A stretch of 64,000 nucleotides of DNA, from contig JBBQHB010000010.1 of the NCBI GenBank assembly GCA_038323575.1, positions 18,021 through 82,020 on the forward strand, written 5' to 3'. The stretch is from CAINVV01 sp038323575 (lineage in GTDB: Bacteria > Bacteroidota > Bacteroidia > Bacteroidales > Prolixibacteraceae). Numbering within the stretch: the first letter of the stretch is position 1; each line of letters opens with the position of its first letter. The translations under genes were made by a program, and so were the position numbers. Shown here piece by piece: positions 34,268 through 42,692 of this stretch. The notes beneath the pieces are model-generated. The model made no database searches, was not told where the DNA came from, and was given only the letters and a program-made list of their open reading frames with translations.

Positions 34268-35358
34268 TAAATCAGGTATAAATAATCGTAATGGATAAAT
34301 GGTTTAGTCTTTTTACCGCCTTTCTCTATCAATGTTTCATCCGAAGAGAAGGAGGCCTTGCCCAGGCCCAGCAAATTCCCCTCACCGTCTTTGATCCGGA
34401 CGATGTCGCCTTCCTTGAAATATCCTGAAACAGAAGTGATCCCGATCATCAGCAGGCTGACAGCACGGTCGGAAAGAAGTACTGTCCTTGCACCCTCGTT
34501 GATCACCACCTCCCCGCGTGCAAAATCATCCGAATGAGAGAGCCATTTGCGCACCCCACTCGATTTTTTGGCAGAGGGAAGAAAATAGGTAAATGCCGTC
34601 TGACTCGTTCCACTGTTGATATCCATCAAAATCCGCTCTTTGAATCCGTTGGCAATAAAAACGGCGATTCCCTGTCCCGCAAGTTTGGCGGCAATATGGT
34701 ATTTTGTCAGCATCCCTCCCCTGCCGAAATCCGATTTTTTAGCAGAGATGGAGATCCCGTCCGCCGACTGGTTGGGGTGAATAATCCGGATCAGTTCGCT
34801 GCCCGGCTGATCGGGTGCAGCGGTAAAAACCCCGTCCACATTGGAGAGCAGTATCAGCGCTTCCATGTCCATCATCGAAGCGATCAGGCCTGAAAGTTCA
34901 TCGTTGTCGGTAAACATCAGTTCGGTTACCGAAATGGTATCATTCTCATTAACAACGGGAATTACTTCGTTCTCCAACAATGTCTGTATACAGTTGCGCA
35001 TGTTCAGGTAATGGAGGCGGTCGCCGAAATTTTCTTTGGTCGTCAATACCTGTGCGCAGGTAAGTCCGTGTTCCTGAAAAAGGTCGGAATAGCGGTTGAT
35101 CAGCTTCACCTGGCCAACAGCCGACCACAACTGCCGGCTCGAAACCGGATCCAGCTTTTTCAGTGGTTCAACCTCTGCACGGCCTGCAGCTACTGCTCCG
35201 GATGTAACCAGGATAACCTGTACCCCCTCTTTTTTCAGTAGCGCTATTTGTTCCACGATGTGCGCCATGCGGGTAATATTCAGCATCCCGTCTTCCCTGG
35301 TCAGTACATTGCTGCCAACCTTGACGACTATTTTCTTATATAATTGAGAATTTACCAT
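34267..35358 (-). CDS. proB: Glutamate 5-kinase
   Basis: 363 residues from MVNSQLYKKIVVKVGSNVLT; a further upstream Met would overlap the preceding gene by 64 bp and is less likely. Amino-acid kinase domain (VTSGAVAAGRAEV, VVNENDTISV, LLSNVDGVF, FGRGGMLTK) followed by a C-terminal PUA domain (about 280-350: EVVINEGARTVLLSDRAVSL, FKEGDIVRIKDGEG). First step of proline synthesis. Its ATG begins one base after the stop of the upstream gene, so translation is probably coupled. Confidence 0.95.
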   Translation of the reverse strand: MVNSQLYKKIVVKVGSNVLTREDGMLNITRMAHIVEQIALLKKEGVQVILVTSGAVAAGRAEVEPLKKLDPVSSRQLWSAVGQVKLINRYSDLFQEHGLTCAQVLTTKENFGDRLHYLNMRNCIQTLLENEVIPVVNENDTISVTELMFTDNDELSGLIASMMDMEALILLSNVDGVFTAAPDQPGSELIRIIHPNQSADGISISAKKSDFGRGGMLTKYHIAAKLAGQGIAVFIANGFKERILMDINSGTSQTAFTYFLPSAKKSSGVRKWLSHSDDFARGEVVINEGARTVLLSDRAVSLLMIGITSVSGYFKEGDIVRIKDGEGNLLGLGKASFSSDETLIEKGGKKTKPFIHYDYLYLI

Positions 35359-35359
35359 T

Positions 35360-35839
35360 TTATCTTGCACCAGACTGATGCGATTGTATGACTTTCCATT
35401 CGTTGCCTGTCTTTTCATAGACAAAAGGCCATAGGAACCTTATTGTATATGAACTTCCTGAACTGAGGTTAACCCTTGATTCTCCTGAAGCTGTCAAAAG
35501 TGCAAGCCTGTCTGACAATACGGATATCTTTTCCTGTTTTACGCTGATGCGCTGGGTGGAACCATCCTGAGGCCTTGATTTCAAAAAGCTGATCAAGGAA
35601 TCATATTTAGCATAGTATGCACCACCGATAATAAAACCGGCGTTGTATTTATCGTCAACCCCTGTGTTGATTTTATCGTAGTTTAGGCTGTCTGCAGCTT
35701 TTACCATGGTTTGGAAGATGGAATCGATTTCCTTTTCAATAATTGATTTCTGCTGATTCGTCATACTCTGACCATTTGACAATTGGATGCATCCAAATAT
35801 CAATAAGCCAATTAGAAAAGTCGTTAAAGTATTTTTCAT
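35360..35839 (-). CDS. Exported SnoaL/NTF2-like protein, possible lipoprotein
   Basis: 159 residues. N-terminal leader TFLIGLLIFGCIQLSNGQS with a possible lipobox (LIFGC). The rest looks like an NTF2/DUF4440-type fold: IIEKEIDSIFQTMVKAADSLNYDKI at the start and FLWPFVYEKTGNEWKVIQSHQSG at the end. Function unknown; the domain often binds small ligands. Its position one base before proB, inside an amino-acid biosynthesis block, is odd for a secreted protein and suggests chance insertion with shared transcription. Confidence 0.7.
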   Translation of the reverse strand: MKNTLTTFLIGLLIFGCIQLSNGQSMTNQQKSIIEKEIDSIFQTMVKAADSLNYDKINTGVDDKYNAGFIIGGAYYAKYDSLISFLKSRPQDGSTQRISVKQEKISVLSDRLALLTASGESRVNLSSGSSYTIRFLWPFVYEKTGNEWKVIQSHQSGAR

Positions 35840-35875
35840 CTTCCTATGTTTTTACACGATGCCTTGCTACAAATG

Positions 35876-36060
35876 AGTCGCCGCTACGCGGCTGATATTC
35901 ATATTTAAATCCAATTTTTTAGCCATCTTCCAGATACCTCACAGTCGTCAGTCCGCAGTCTTCAGTACACAGTCTTCAGTACAGTCCGTGACCCACTCAT
36001 CCATTCGCCCAGTCGACCACTCACCCACTCGCCCCGCCTTCGTTCACCATTCTCCATGCT
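35876..36060. repeat. Palindrome and low-complexity arrays between the NTF2-like gene and the XRE-cupin gene
   Basis: 35878-35896 holds GTCGCCGCTACGCGGCTGATATTC, whose core GCCGC-TAC-GCGGC is palindromic and akin to the repeats near 61700. 35944-35990 has CAGTCTTCAGTACA-type units; 35991-36040 has CCCACTC/CGCCCAGTCGACCACTC units. No gene seen. Confidence 0.7.
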
Positions 36061-36072
36061 CCTCGCCCCCGA

Positions 36073-36624
36073 CTACAGCACCACCGCCAGAAACCTTGCC
36101 ACGCGGCCATTCATCGCCTGCATGCCGTGCGGAATGGCTGAATCAAAATAGACTGAGTCGCCCGGATTGAGAATCAGTTCATTGTTGCCGATAACAATCT
36201 TCAACTGACCTTCCAGTAAGAAATTAAATTCCTGTCCCGGATGCGCATTCAGGGTGATTTCAGGGTCTTCTTTCGGTTCTACGATCACAAAATAGGGATC
36301 TGCCTTGCGGTTCATGAAATTAGCTGCCAGCGACTCGTAATTGTAGCTCCGGCGTCTCTGAACTGTCACTCCTTTGCCTTTCCTGGTAAGGGAATAGGTA
36401 TGAACATGCGGTTCCTCTCCGGTCAGCAAGGTAGTAATGTCGAAACCAAAATGCCTGGCCATCCTGTGGAGGATGCTGACGGGAATATCTGTTTCGCCGC
36501 TCTCAAATTTAAGGTAATCCTCCACCGAAACATCGCACGTATGTGCGGCTTTTTCAGGCGCTATCTCCAGGGATTCGCGCATACCCCTGAGACGGTCAGC
36601 GATCTCAATGATTTGTCGTTCCAT
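36073..36624 (-). CDS. XRE-family regulator with C-terminal cupin domain
   Basis: 183 residues. Residues 5-65 form a lambda-repressor-like HTH (IADRLRGMRESLEIAPEKAA, VSVEDYLKFESGETDIPVSI). Residues 110-180 form a cupin_2 barrel (LNAHPGQEFNFLLEGQLKIVIG, LNPGDSVYFDSAIPHGMQAM). Such proteins repress or activate small-molecule pathways, often with an amino acid or polyamine as ligand. It begins 6 bp after the proC stop, so it is part of the arginine/proline block and may sense a pathway intermediate (inference from position). Confidence 0.87.
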   Translation of the reverse strand: MERQIIEIADRLRGMRESLEIAPEKAAHTCDVSVEDYLKFESGETDIPVSILHRMARHFGFDITTLLTGEEPHVHTYSLTRKGKGVTVQRRRSYNYESLAANFMNRKADPYFVIVEPKEDPEITLNAHPGQEFNFLLEGQLKIVIGNNELILNPGDSVYFDSAIPHGMQAMNGRVARFLAVVL

Positions 36625-36630
36625 AATATT

Positions 36631-37434
36631 TTATTTACTGTTATTCAGTTTGTTGTATGAAACCAGCAAACCCCTGATCAATGCCGAAGAGAATCCCTGG
36701 TGCTCCATTTCATTCAGACCGGAAATGGTAATACCCTTTGGCGTCGTCACTTTATCGATCTCCTGTTCAGGATGATGTCCGGTTTGCAAAATCAACTCAG
36801 TAGCGCCTTTCACTGTTTGGGCCACAATTTGCTGGGCCACATCGGCGCCGAAGCCGATCTCCACACCACCCTGGATGGCCGCGCGGATAAAACGCAGTGC
36901 AAAGGCAATGCCGCAGGCGCCCAAAACCGTGGCAGCAGCCATCAGTTCTTCGTTGATAAAGATCACCTTTCCGAGTGTTTCGAAAAGATCTTCGACAAGT
37001 TTCTGAACAGCTGGGTCACACTCCGGTGCTGCGATCAGGGTCATCGACTCCTGCAGGGCAACGGCAGTATTGGGCATCACCCTGAAAACCAGCACCCCTT
37101 CCGGCACAAGTTCATTTAACGCTGCCATGGATATACCTGTCATCAACGAAAGGAGGATCTGCCCCGGCTTCAGATGGGGCTTAAGTTCCGTTAACAGATC
37201 AACGGCCTGGTACGGTTTAACTGCCAGGATAATCACATCCTGCCCGATAACCGCCTTTGCATTATCTTTTTCAATCCGGATACCCTTTGTCTGCAGGTCG
37301 TCCAGCAGATGTACCCTTCGCCGGGATACAACAATTCTGGAGGCCGCTATACCGGACTTAAGAAAGCCCTCGGCAACAGATCTTCCGAGATTTCCTCCTC
37401 CGATAATTCCTATATTGGTCTGATTGATTTGCAT
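36631..37434 (-). CDS. proC: Pyrroline-5-carboxylate reductase
   Basis: 267 residues. NAD(P)-binding IGIIGGGNLGRSVAEGFL at residues 8-25, VILAVKPYQ, and the signature ELVPEGVLVFRVMPNTAV. C-terminal dimerisation helices with VKGATELILQTG and TPKGITISGLNEMEHQG. It performs the last step of proline synthesis, reducing pyrroline-5-carboxylate. 31 bp from argD on the same strand. Confidence 0.95.
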   Translation of the reverse strand: MQINQTNIGIIGGGNLGRSVAEGFLKSGIAASRIVVSRRRVHLLDDLQTKGIRIEKDNAKAVIGQDVIILAVKPYQAVDLLTELKPHLKPGQILLSLMTGISMAALNELVPEGVLVFRVMPNTAVALQESMTLIAAPECDPAVQKLVEDLFETLGKVIFINEELMAAATVLGACGIAFALRFIRAAIQGGVEIGFGADVAQQIVAQTVKGATELILQTGHHPEQEIDKVTTPKGITISGLNEMEHQGFSSALIRGLLVSYNKLNNSK

Positions 37435-37465
37435 AAATTGATTGATTTGAGATTATAGGTGCAAA

Positions 37466-38596
37466 TTACATATTTTTTGACAGACGGGAGAAGGCATCCA
37501 GAAAACGGGAGGCATCCTGCCTGCTCAAGGTCAGTGGCGGCAGTATGCGTATTACATTGGTGCCGGTTACACCAGTAAATATTTTTTCTTCAAACAACAT
37601 TTTTTTCCTGAGATCCGCAATCGGCTGGTCAAATTCGAGGCCGATCATCAGTCCCTTACCGCGTACCTCTTTGATCCGGGGAAATGCCGAGAGCTCTCTG
37701 ATCAGGAAACCGCCTACTTTTGCCGCATTTTCGACCAGATCCTCCTGCTCCATAATTTCCAGTACCGCCAGCCCGGCCGCGCAGGCCAGGTAATTTCCGC
37801 CAAAGGAGGTTCCCAGCATCCCATGCCAGGGTTTGTATTCAGGCGCAATCAGGACCCCGCCTACCGGGAAGCCGTTCCCCATCCCTTTGGCCACCGTAAT
37901 CACATCCGGCCGGATGCCGGCATACTGATGGGCGAAGAACTTTCCGCTCCTGCCGTACCCCGACTGGACTTCGTCCAGGATAAACAAGGCACCGATTTCT
38001 TTGCACATCCTGCCTGCAGCCTGAAGAAAGGCAGGATCAGGTACCCTGCAGCCTCCGACTCCCTGTATTCCTTCCACCAGAACCGCAGCAACATCACCGG
38101 CGGCAAGTGCACTTCTTAATGCTTCAACATCATTCAGGGGAAGGATTACCCGGTCATGTACATCGTTGAGCGGGGCAATAATTTTGGGGTTATCAGTCAC
38201 TGCTACCGCAGCAGAAGTACGGCCATGAAACGATTTTTCAAACGCAACGATTCTTTTCTTACCGGTCAGGAAAGAAGCAAGTTTCAGTGCATTTTCGTTG
38301 GCTTCCGCTCCCGAATTGCAGAGGAAAAGGGAGTAATCTCCGTAACCGGAAAGCGCTCCCAGCTTTTGGGCCAATTCTGACTGCATCGGATTCTGCACCG
38401 AATTGGAATAGAATCCGATCCTGTTCAGCTGCTCACTGATCCGCTGAATGTAACGGGGATGGGAATGACCGACAGAAATTACCGCATGGCCGCCGTACAG
38501 GTCAAGATATTCCGTACCCTTTTCGTCGGTGATGGTACAACCGGATGCCGAAACCGGCGTAAGGTCGTAGAGGGGGTAAACGTCAAATAGGTTCAC
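37466..38596 (-). CDS. argD: Acylornithine aminotransferase
   Basis: 376 residues, a class III PLP aminotransferase. LFLCNSGAEANENALKLA (phosphate binding), KSFHGRTSAAVAVT, LILDEVQSGYGRSGKFFAH with the PLP Asp, and the Schiff-base Lys in ITVAKGMGNGFPVG. It interconverts N-acylglutamate semialdehyde and N-acylornithine. Located between argC and proC. Confidence 0.93.
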   Translation of the reverse strand: MNLFDVYPLYDLTPVSASGCTITDEKGTEYLDLYGGHAVISVGHSHPRYIQRISEQLNRIGFYSNSVQNPMQSELAQKLGALSGYGDYSLFLCNSGAEANENALKLASFLTGKKRIVAFEKSFHGRTSAAVAVTDNPKIIAPLNDVHDRVILPLNDVEALRSALAAGDVAAVLVEGIQGVGGCRVPDPAFLQAAGRMCKEIGALFILDEVQSGYGRSGKFFAHQYAGIRPDVITVAKGMGNGFPVGGVLIAPEYKPWHGMLGTSFGGNYLACAAGLAVLEIMEQEDLVENAAKVGGFLIRELSAFPRIKEVRGKGLMIGLEFDQPIADLRKKMLFEEKIFTGVTGTNVIRILPPLTLSRQDASRFLDAFSRLSKNM

Positions 38597-38623
38597 AATA
38601 GAGATTTTTTATAGGTATAAGAA

Positions 38624-38765
38624 ATTTTCGATTTTCGATTTTCGATTTTCGGTGAAAATGTTTGGATGCTATTTGAAAAAATTTGCAAAAAGAAATCACT
38701 CTATATTTCCTGTCAAATTTTGAATGAAGCGTACTCGAAAATCCAAAATCGAAAATCCAAAATTG
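38624..38765. repeat. Facing ATTTTCG arrays between argC and argD
   Basis: Four tandem ATTTTCG units at 38624-38652, and the reverse-complement words CGAAAATCCAAAATCGAAAATCC at 38735-38763. The spacer is about 80 bp. Same design as other gaps, different unit. Confidence 0.82.
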
Positions 38766-39746
38766 CTAAAATGCGTTTGCCTTTAAATTTAATCCGGCCT
38801 TTTCGTCCAGACCAAACATGATGTTCATGTTCTGAACCGCCTGACCTGAGGCTCCTTTCAACAGGTTATCGATACAGGAGATGATCATCAGCTGATCCCC
38901 GTGTTTTTCTAGGTACAGCAGACATTTGTTGGTATTGACAACCTGCTTCAGATCCGGGTTTTCATCGGTTACACAGACAAAAGGATGGGAATGATAATAT
39001 GTGGCATAAATCTGGCAGGCATCTGCCAGAGTTCCCTCAAAGCGGGTGTAGACAGAGGTAAAAATGCCGCGGGTGTGGTTTCCCCGTACGGGGATAAAAT
39101 GAACGGCATGGCTGAAACCAGGCTGAGCCTGTTCCAGGCTTTCGCGGATCTCACCCAGGTGCTGGTGCTCAAAGGCCTTGTAAACTGACAGGTTGTTGTC
39201 ACGCCAGCTGAAATGGGAGGTTTTGGTCGGTTCCTGTCCTGCGCCGGTCGATCCTGTTATCGCGTTGACATGAAGGTCATCCTGAAGCAGTCCGGCTGCC
39301 GCAAGCGGCAATACCGCCAGCTGGATTCCAGTGGCAAAACAGCCGGGATTGGCAATCCTGCCGGCCGACTGAATGGCTTTCCTGTTAAGTTCCGGTAATC
39401 CGTAGACAAAGTTATTTCCAGCCTTTTTCAACCGGAAGTCGTGGCTCAGATCAATCACCTTTACCCGCTCCGGAAGTGCGCTTTTTGCAAGATATTCAGC
39501 AGATTTCCCGTGACCTGAGCAGAGAAAAAGGAGATCAACCTGCTCCGGATCAATATCCGAAAACAGCATTTCCGTTTCTCCCAGCAGGTCGCGGTGGACC
39601 GTTGTTAAAGGCTGTCCGTTGTTGCTGCCGCTCTGCACATATTTCAGCAAGGCATTCGGATGGTAAAGCAGGATACGGATCAGTTCGCCGGCAGTATAAC
39701 CAGCCCCGCCGATGATTCCGATAGATATCTTTTGTTTTGTTGGCAT
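38766..39746 (-). CDS. argC: N-acyl-gamma-glutamyl-phosphate reductase
   Basis: 326 residues. NADP-binding ISIGIIGGAGYTAGELIRIL, then NPGCFATGIQLAVLPL with the catalytic Cys, GSTGAGQEPTKTSHFSWRDNN and HFIPVRGNHTRGIF. It reduces N-acylglutamyl phosphate to the semialdehyde (third step). Separated from argG by a 110-bp gap filled with repeats. Confidence 0.95.
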   Translation of the reverse strand: MPTKQKISIGIIGGAGYTAGELIRILLYHPNALLKYVQSGSNNGQPLTTVHRDLLGETEMLFSDIDPEQVDLLFLCSGHGKSAEYLAKSALPERVKVIDLSHDFRLKKAGNNFVYGLPELNRKAIQSAGRIANPGCFATGIQLAVLPLAAAGLLQDDLHVNAITGSTGAGQEPTKTSHFSWRDNNLSVYKAFEHQHLGEIRESLEQAQPGFSHAVHFIPVRGNHTRGIFTSVYTRFEGTLADACQIYATYYHSHPFVCVTDENPDLKQVVNTNKCLLYLEKHGDQLMIISCIDNLLKGASGQAVQNMNIMFGLDEKAGLNLKANAF

Positions 39747-39760
39747 AAAGCAATTATATT

Positions 39761-39850
39761 GTTTGAAATGTTTGAAGGGTTTAAGAGGTTTGAAATGTTC
39801 CGGTTTTAAAACATTTCAGACATTTCAGACATTTTAAACATTTCAAACTT
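39761..39850. repeat. GTTTGAAATG/CATTTCAAAC inverted array between argG and argC
   Basis: 39761-39799 repeats TTTGAAATG and TTTGAAGGG; 39811-39848 repeats ACATTTCAGAC and ends ACATTTCAAAC. The arms are nearly adjacent and could form a long imperfect hairpin over the whole gap. Confidence 0.82.
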
Positions 39851-39857
39851 TCTGGTT

Positions 39858-41054
39858 TTATTTATTGACAGAAAAAAAGATCTTAAGCTGATTGCTCAGA
39901 ATCTTGGTATATCCTTTGGCATCATCCGCGCTCCAGCCTTTGTTCATCTCGCCGTACTGTCCGAAATCACTGTTCATCAGGTCGTGCTCCGACTCAATGC
40001 CAACCAGTTGAAAGGTATAAGGCATCAGTTTTATGATCACCTTTCCGGTAACATTTGTCTGGCTGCTCTCAAGGAATTTTTCCATGTCGCGCATCACCGG
40101 TTCGAGGAATTGGGCCTCGTGCAGGAACATTCCGTACCAGTTGCTCAGCTGCTCTTTCCAGTATTGCTGCCATTTGGTTAGGGTATGCTTTTCGAGCAGG
40201 TGATGCGCCTTGATAATCAGCATCGGGGCAGCGGCTTCGAATCCAACCCGTCCTTTGATACCAATGATGGTGTCTCCCACATGCGTGTCCCGTCCAATTG
40301 CCCAGGCAGAGCCGATTTTCCCCACTTCCCGGATGGCATCGACAGGATTGTGGTGTGTATTGCCGTTGACTGCCTTGAGCTGTCCTTTTAAAAATTCGAG
40401 GGTTAGAATCTCTTCTCCTTCTTTGGTCAAATGAGTTGGATAGGCAGATTCGGGCAATGCTTTGTTGCTGGTGAGGGTTTCTTTGCCCCCGATGCTGGTT
40501 CCCCACAAACCCTGGTTGATGGAATAGGCCATCTTTTCAAAATTATCTTTGACGCCGTGTTTGCGCAGGTAATCAATTTCTGCATCGCGGGTCAGCTCCA
40601 GGTCGCGGGTTGGGGTCAGGATTTTAATCTCAGGTGCCAGCACCTCAAAAGCAAGGTCAAACCTGATCTGGTCGTTACCGGCCCCGGTACTGCCATGGGC
40701 CACATATTGGGCACCAATTTTCTTGGCGTAATCAATCACGGCAAGGGCCTGGAATATCCGTTCAGAACTGACAGAGATAGGATAGGTATTGTTTCTTAAA
40801 ACATTACCATAGACCATGTAGCGAATCCCTTTGTTGTAATAATCAGCAGTAACATCCAGCATTTTGTGTGCTTTTACGCCCAGCGAATAAGCTTTCTTTT
40901 CAATTGCCTCCAGTTCCTCTTTTGAAAAACCTCCGGTATTGGCTACCGCTGAATAAACATCCAATCCTTTCTCCTGTGCGAGATAAATGGCACAAAAAGA
41001 GGTATCCAAACCTCCGCTGAATGCCAGAACAACTTTTTCTTTTATTTTATCCAT
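39858..41054 (-). CDS. argG: Argininosuccinate synthase
   Basis: 398 residues. ATP-binding VVLAFSGGLDTSFCAIYL at residues 8-25, and AHGSTGAGNDQIRFDL near 117-132. It joins citrulline and aspartate with ATP. The sequence belongs to the shorter Bacteroidota branch. ArgH (argininosuccinate lyase) is not in this window and must be elsewhere. Confidence 0.95.
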   Translation of the reverse strand: MDKIKEKVVLAFSGGLDTSFCAIYLAQEKGLDVYSAVANTGGFSKEELEAIEKKAYSLGVKAHKMLDVTADYYNKGIRYMVYGNVLRNNTYPISVSSERIFQALAVIDYAKKIGAQYVAHGSTGAGNDQIRFDLAFEVLAPEIKILTPTRDLELTRDAEIDYLRKHGVKDNFEKMAYSINQGLWGTSIGGKETLTSNKALPESAYPTHLTKEGEEILTLEFLKGQLKAVNGNTHHNPVDAIREVGKIGSAWAIGRDTHVGDTIIGIKGRVGFEAAAPMLIIKAHHLLEKHTLTKWQQYWKEQLSNWYGMFLHEAQFLEPVMRDMEKFLESSQTNVTGKVIIKLMPYTFQLVGIESEHDLMNSDFGQYGEMNKGWSADDAKGYTKILSNQLKIFFSVNK

Positions 41055-41342
41055 TGTTATATAATTTTTTTGTCTTCTGCTTTTTACTCTATTATTTCCA
41101 TTCCGTCCGAAAAGAGATTATTGCTTCTGCCGACCTGCTACCGCGGACGGCTGTCTACTATGTTACTCATTTCCCAGGGCGTTGCTCCTTCGTCGCTTGC
41201 CCTGGGCTAGGATATTCTGCCACTTCGTGGCGAGCCCCATCACCTTATAACCAAGAACGGAATCGAAAATCAAAAATTCGTACTGTATTGATGCAGGTCG
41301 GCCACAAAGGGCCGCCCCTACTTTACCCTTTCTCCTTTCCCC
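41055..41342. repeat. Intergenic repeats between the GNAT gene and argG
   Basis: No gene seen. 41172-41208 forms an inverted pair CCCAGGGC/GCCCTGGG. 41216-41240 holds CCACTTCGTGGCGAGCCCC. 41296-41320 holds GGCCACAAAGGGCCGCCCCTAC, a relative of the palindrome after the second carB tail at 48573. A CTTTCTCC-type array (41321-41346) ends the gap. Confidence 0.65.
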
Positions 41343-41981
41343 TTATTCCTTCTTCCGCTTCTCCAGCCACTCCTGGAACATTTCAAAAGGCATGTTCATT
41401 TTGCGCTTCTCCTTTTGCCAGGCCGGATCATACAACATGCCGGTACACAAGCACTTGGAGTGCTTCATCCTTAACAGGATATCGTAGTTGACACAACTCT
41501 GGCATCCTTTCCAAAACTGCTCATCATTGGTAAGTTCAGAGAAAGTCACCGGCCGGTAACCCAGTTCCGAATTTATCTTCATCACAGCCAGACCGGTAGT
41601 CAGACCAAACAGTTTGGCATTTGGGAATCTCTTTCGGGAAATTTCGAAAGCCTTGTGTTTGATTTTTCGCGCAAGTCCGTGGCCGCGGTAATCCCAATGA
41701 ACGATCAGCCCTGAATTGGCCACATATTTTTCGTCACTCCACGACTCAATGTAGCAAAATCCGGCGAATTTATCCCCATCCAGCGCTATTATTGCTTTAT
41801 GGTTGCTGATCTTCCCGGCAATGTATTCGAACGACCGGCGTGCGATACCCGTTCCTCTCTCGAGGGAGGCTTTCTCGATGGTATCGTTGATTTCGTCCAC
41901 ATATTTCAGATGCTCCTCACCGGCAAGCATAACTTTGATTTCCTGTTTTTGTGCTTCTGTATCTTTTTTCCTGAATATCAT
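41343..41981 (-). CDS. GNAT acyltransferase, probable N-acylglutamate synthase of the arginine pathway
   Basis: 212 residues. GNAT fold with the acyl-CoA loop HWDYRGHGLARKIKHKAFE near residues 99-117, preceded by FAGFCYIESWSDEKYVANSG. A Cys-rich segment follows (FWKGCQSCVNYD, SKCLCTGMLYDP), which may bind metal. It lies 8 bp from argR and upstream of argG. From memory, the homologue in the same place in Bacteroides thetaiotaomicron was linked by mutant fitness to the first step of arginine synthesis and proposed to be an N-succinylglutamate synthase. Context here fits that role, since no argA or argJ is seen. Confidence 0.72.
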   Translation of the reverse strand: MIFRKKDTEAQKQEIKVMLAGEEHLKYVDEINDTIEKASLERGTGIARRSFEYIAGKISNHKAIIALDGDKFAGFCYIESWSDEKYVANSGLIVHWDYRGHGLARKIKHKAFEISRKRFPNAKLFGLTTGLAVMKINSELGYRPVTFSELTNDEQFWKGCQSCVNYDILLRMKHSKCLCTGMLYDPAWQKEKRKMNMPFEMFQEWLEKRKKE

Positions 41982-41989
41982 CTTATCAA

Positions 41990-42478
41990 TTAAATTTTAT
42001 TTTCCAGATTCGGCATAATAGCTACCAATGCACGAACCACATCGTTCCGCCCAACACCATCCCGCATAACAACCAAAATAGTGTCGTCGCCGGCGATGGT
42101 TCCGAGTATTTCTTTGCAACCAGATTCATCGATAGCCAAGGCTGTGCTCGGGGCAAATCCCGGCAGGGTTTTAATGACGCCCAGGTTCCCCGAAAACTCA
42201 ATGCCCAGCACCCCGTCTGCCAGAAAGTTCATTCTGGAAGGATTTGCCCTGCGCTCATCCGGATGAAGCATTTCGTAGGAGGGCAAACGGTAGATGTATC
42301 CCGCTTTCGCGTCACTTACTTTGATGACCTGCAACGACTTGAGATCACGCGACAGTGTTGCCTGCGTTATCTCCATACCCATAGAATGCAATCTCAACAG
42401 CAGGTCATCCTGGTTGGTGATCACATCGCTGGAAATGATCTTTTTGATCAACTCAAAACGTTCAACTTTATTCTTCAA
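41990..42478 (-). CDS. argR: Arginine repressor ArgR
   Basis: 162 residues. N-terminal winged helix (ERFELIKKIISSDVITNQDD, GMEITQATLSRDLKSLQVIK) and C-terminal hexamerisation domain with the arginine-binding ILGTIAGDDTILVVMRDG. It should repress the arginine genes when arginine is high. First gene of the minus-strand arginine block; an ARG-box-like site lies 15 bp upstream over the expected transcription start, suggesting autoregulation. Confidence 0.94.
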   Translation of the reverse strand: MKNKVERFELIKKIISSDVITNQDDLLLRLHSMGMEITQATLSRDLKSLQVIKVSDAKAGYIYRLPSYEMLHPDERRANPSRMNFLADGVLGIEFSGNLGVIKTLPGFAPSTALAIDESGCKEILGTIAGDDTILVVMRDGVGRNDVVRALVAIMPNLENKI

Positions 42479-42492
42479 GATTATTCCATTAA

Positions 42493-42510
42493 TGTATAAT
42501 TATTCGAATT
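42493..42510. promoter_or_regulatory. ARG-box-like ArgR site 1 (argR proximal)
   Basis: ATGTATAATTATTCGAAT follows the ArgR palindrome layout TGAAT-4-ATTCA with two mismatches. It sits just downstream of the argR -7 box, where binding would block initiation. Confidence 0.5.
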
Positions 42511-42517
42511 AAAATGC

Positions 42518-42550
42518 AAATATAACCACTTAAAGGATATTATATCACAA
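42518..42550 (-). promoter_or_regulatory. Promoter of argR and the arginine block
   Basis: Minus-strand TATATTTG at 42518-42525, with a TTG at 42548-42550 22 bp upstream. Exact -7 match; the spacing of the -33 element is at the long end of the normal range. Confidence 0.55.
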
Positions 42551-42553
42551 TAA

Positions 42554-42571
42554 TTGCATATTTATTTGTAT
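42554..42571. promoter_or_regulatory. ARG-box-like ArgR site 2
   Basis: TTGCATATTTATTTGTAT follows the same half-site layout (TGCAT-ATTT-ATTTG). It lies between the two facing promoters, just upstream of the argR -33 element. Confidence 0.4.
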
Positions 42572-42593
42572 TTTTTATCAAATGTTAAGTATT

Positions 42594-42611
42594 TGTGAAT
42601 ATTTATAAATT
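42594..42611. promoter_or_regulatory. ARG-box-like ArgR site 3 (carA proximal)
   Basis: TGTGAATATTTATAAATT has a perfect TGAAT half site; the second half is weak. It ends 12 bp upstream of the carA -33 element. Confidence 0.4.
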
Positions 42612-42623
42612 TACATGATACCT

Positions 42624-42655
42624 TTTGTGAAATCGGAAGATTTAATCTACTTTTG
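42624..42655 (+). promoter_or_regulatory. Promoter of carAB
   Basis: TTTG at 42624-42627, a 20-bp spacer, then TACTTTTG at 42648-42655: an exact fit to the Bacteroidota consensus. Expected start near 42661, giving a carA leader of about 120 nt. Confidence 0.75.
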
Positions 42656-42692
42656 TCACCGTGCGACAACATCCGGGTATATCGATCTTGTT

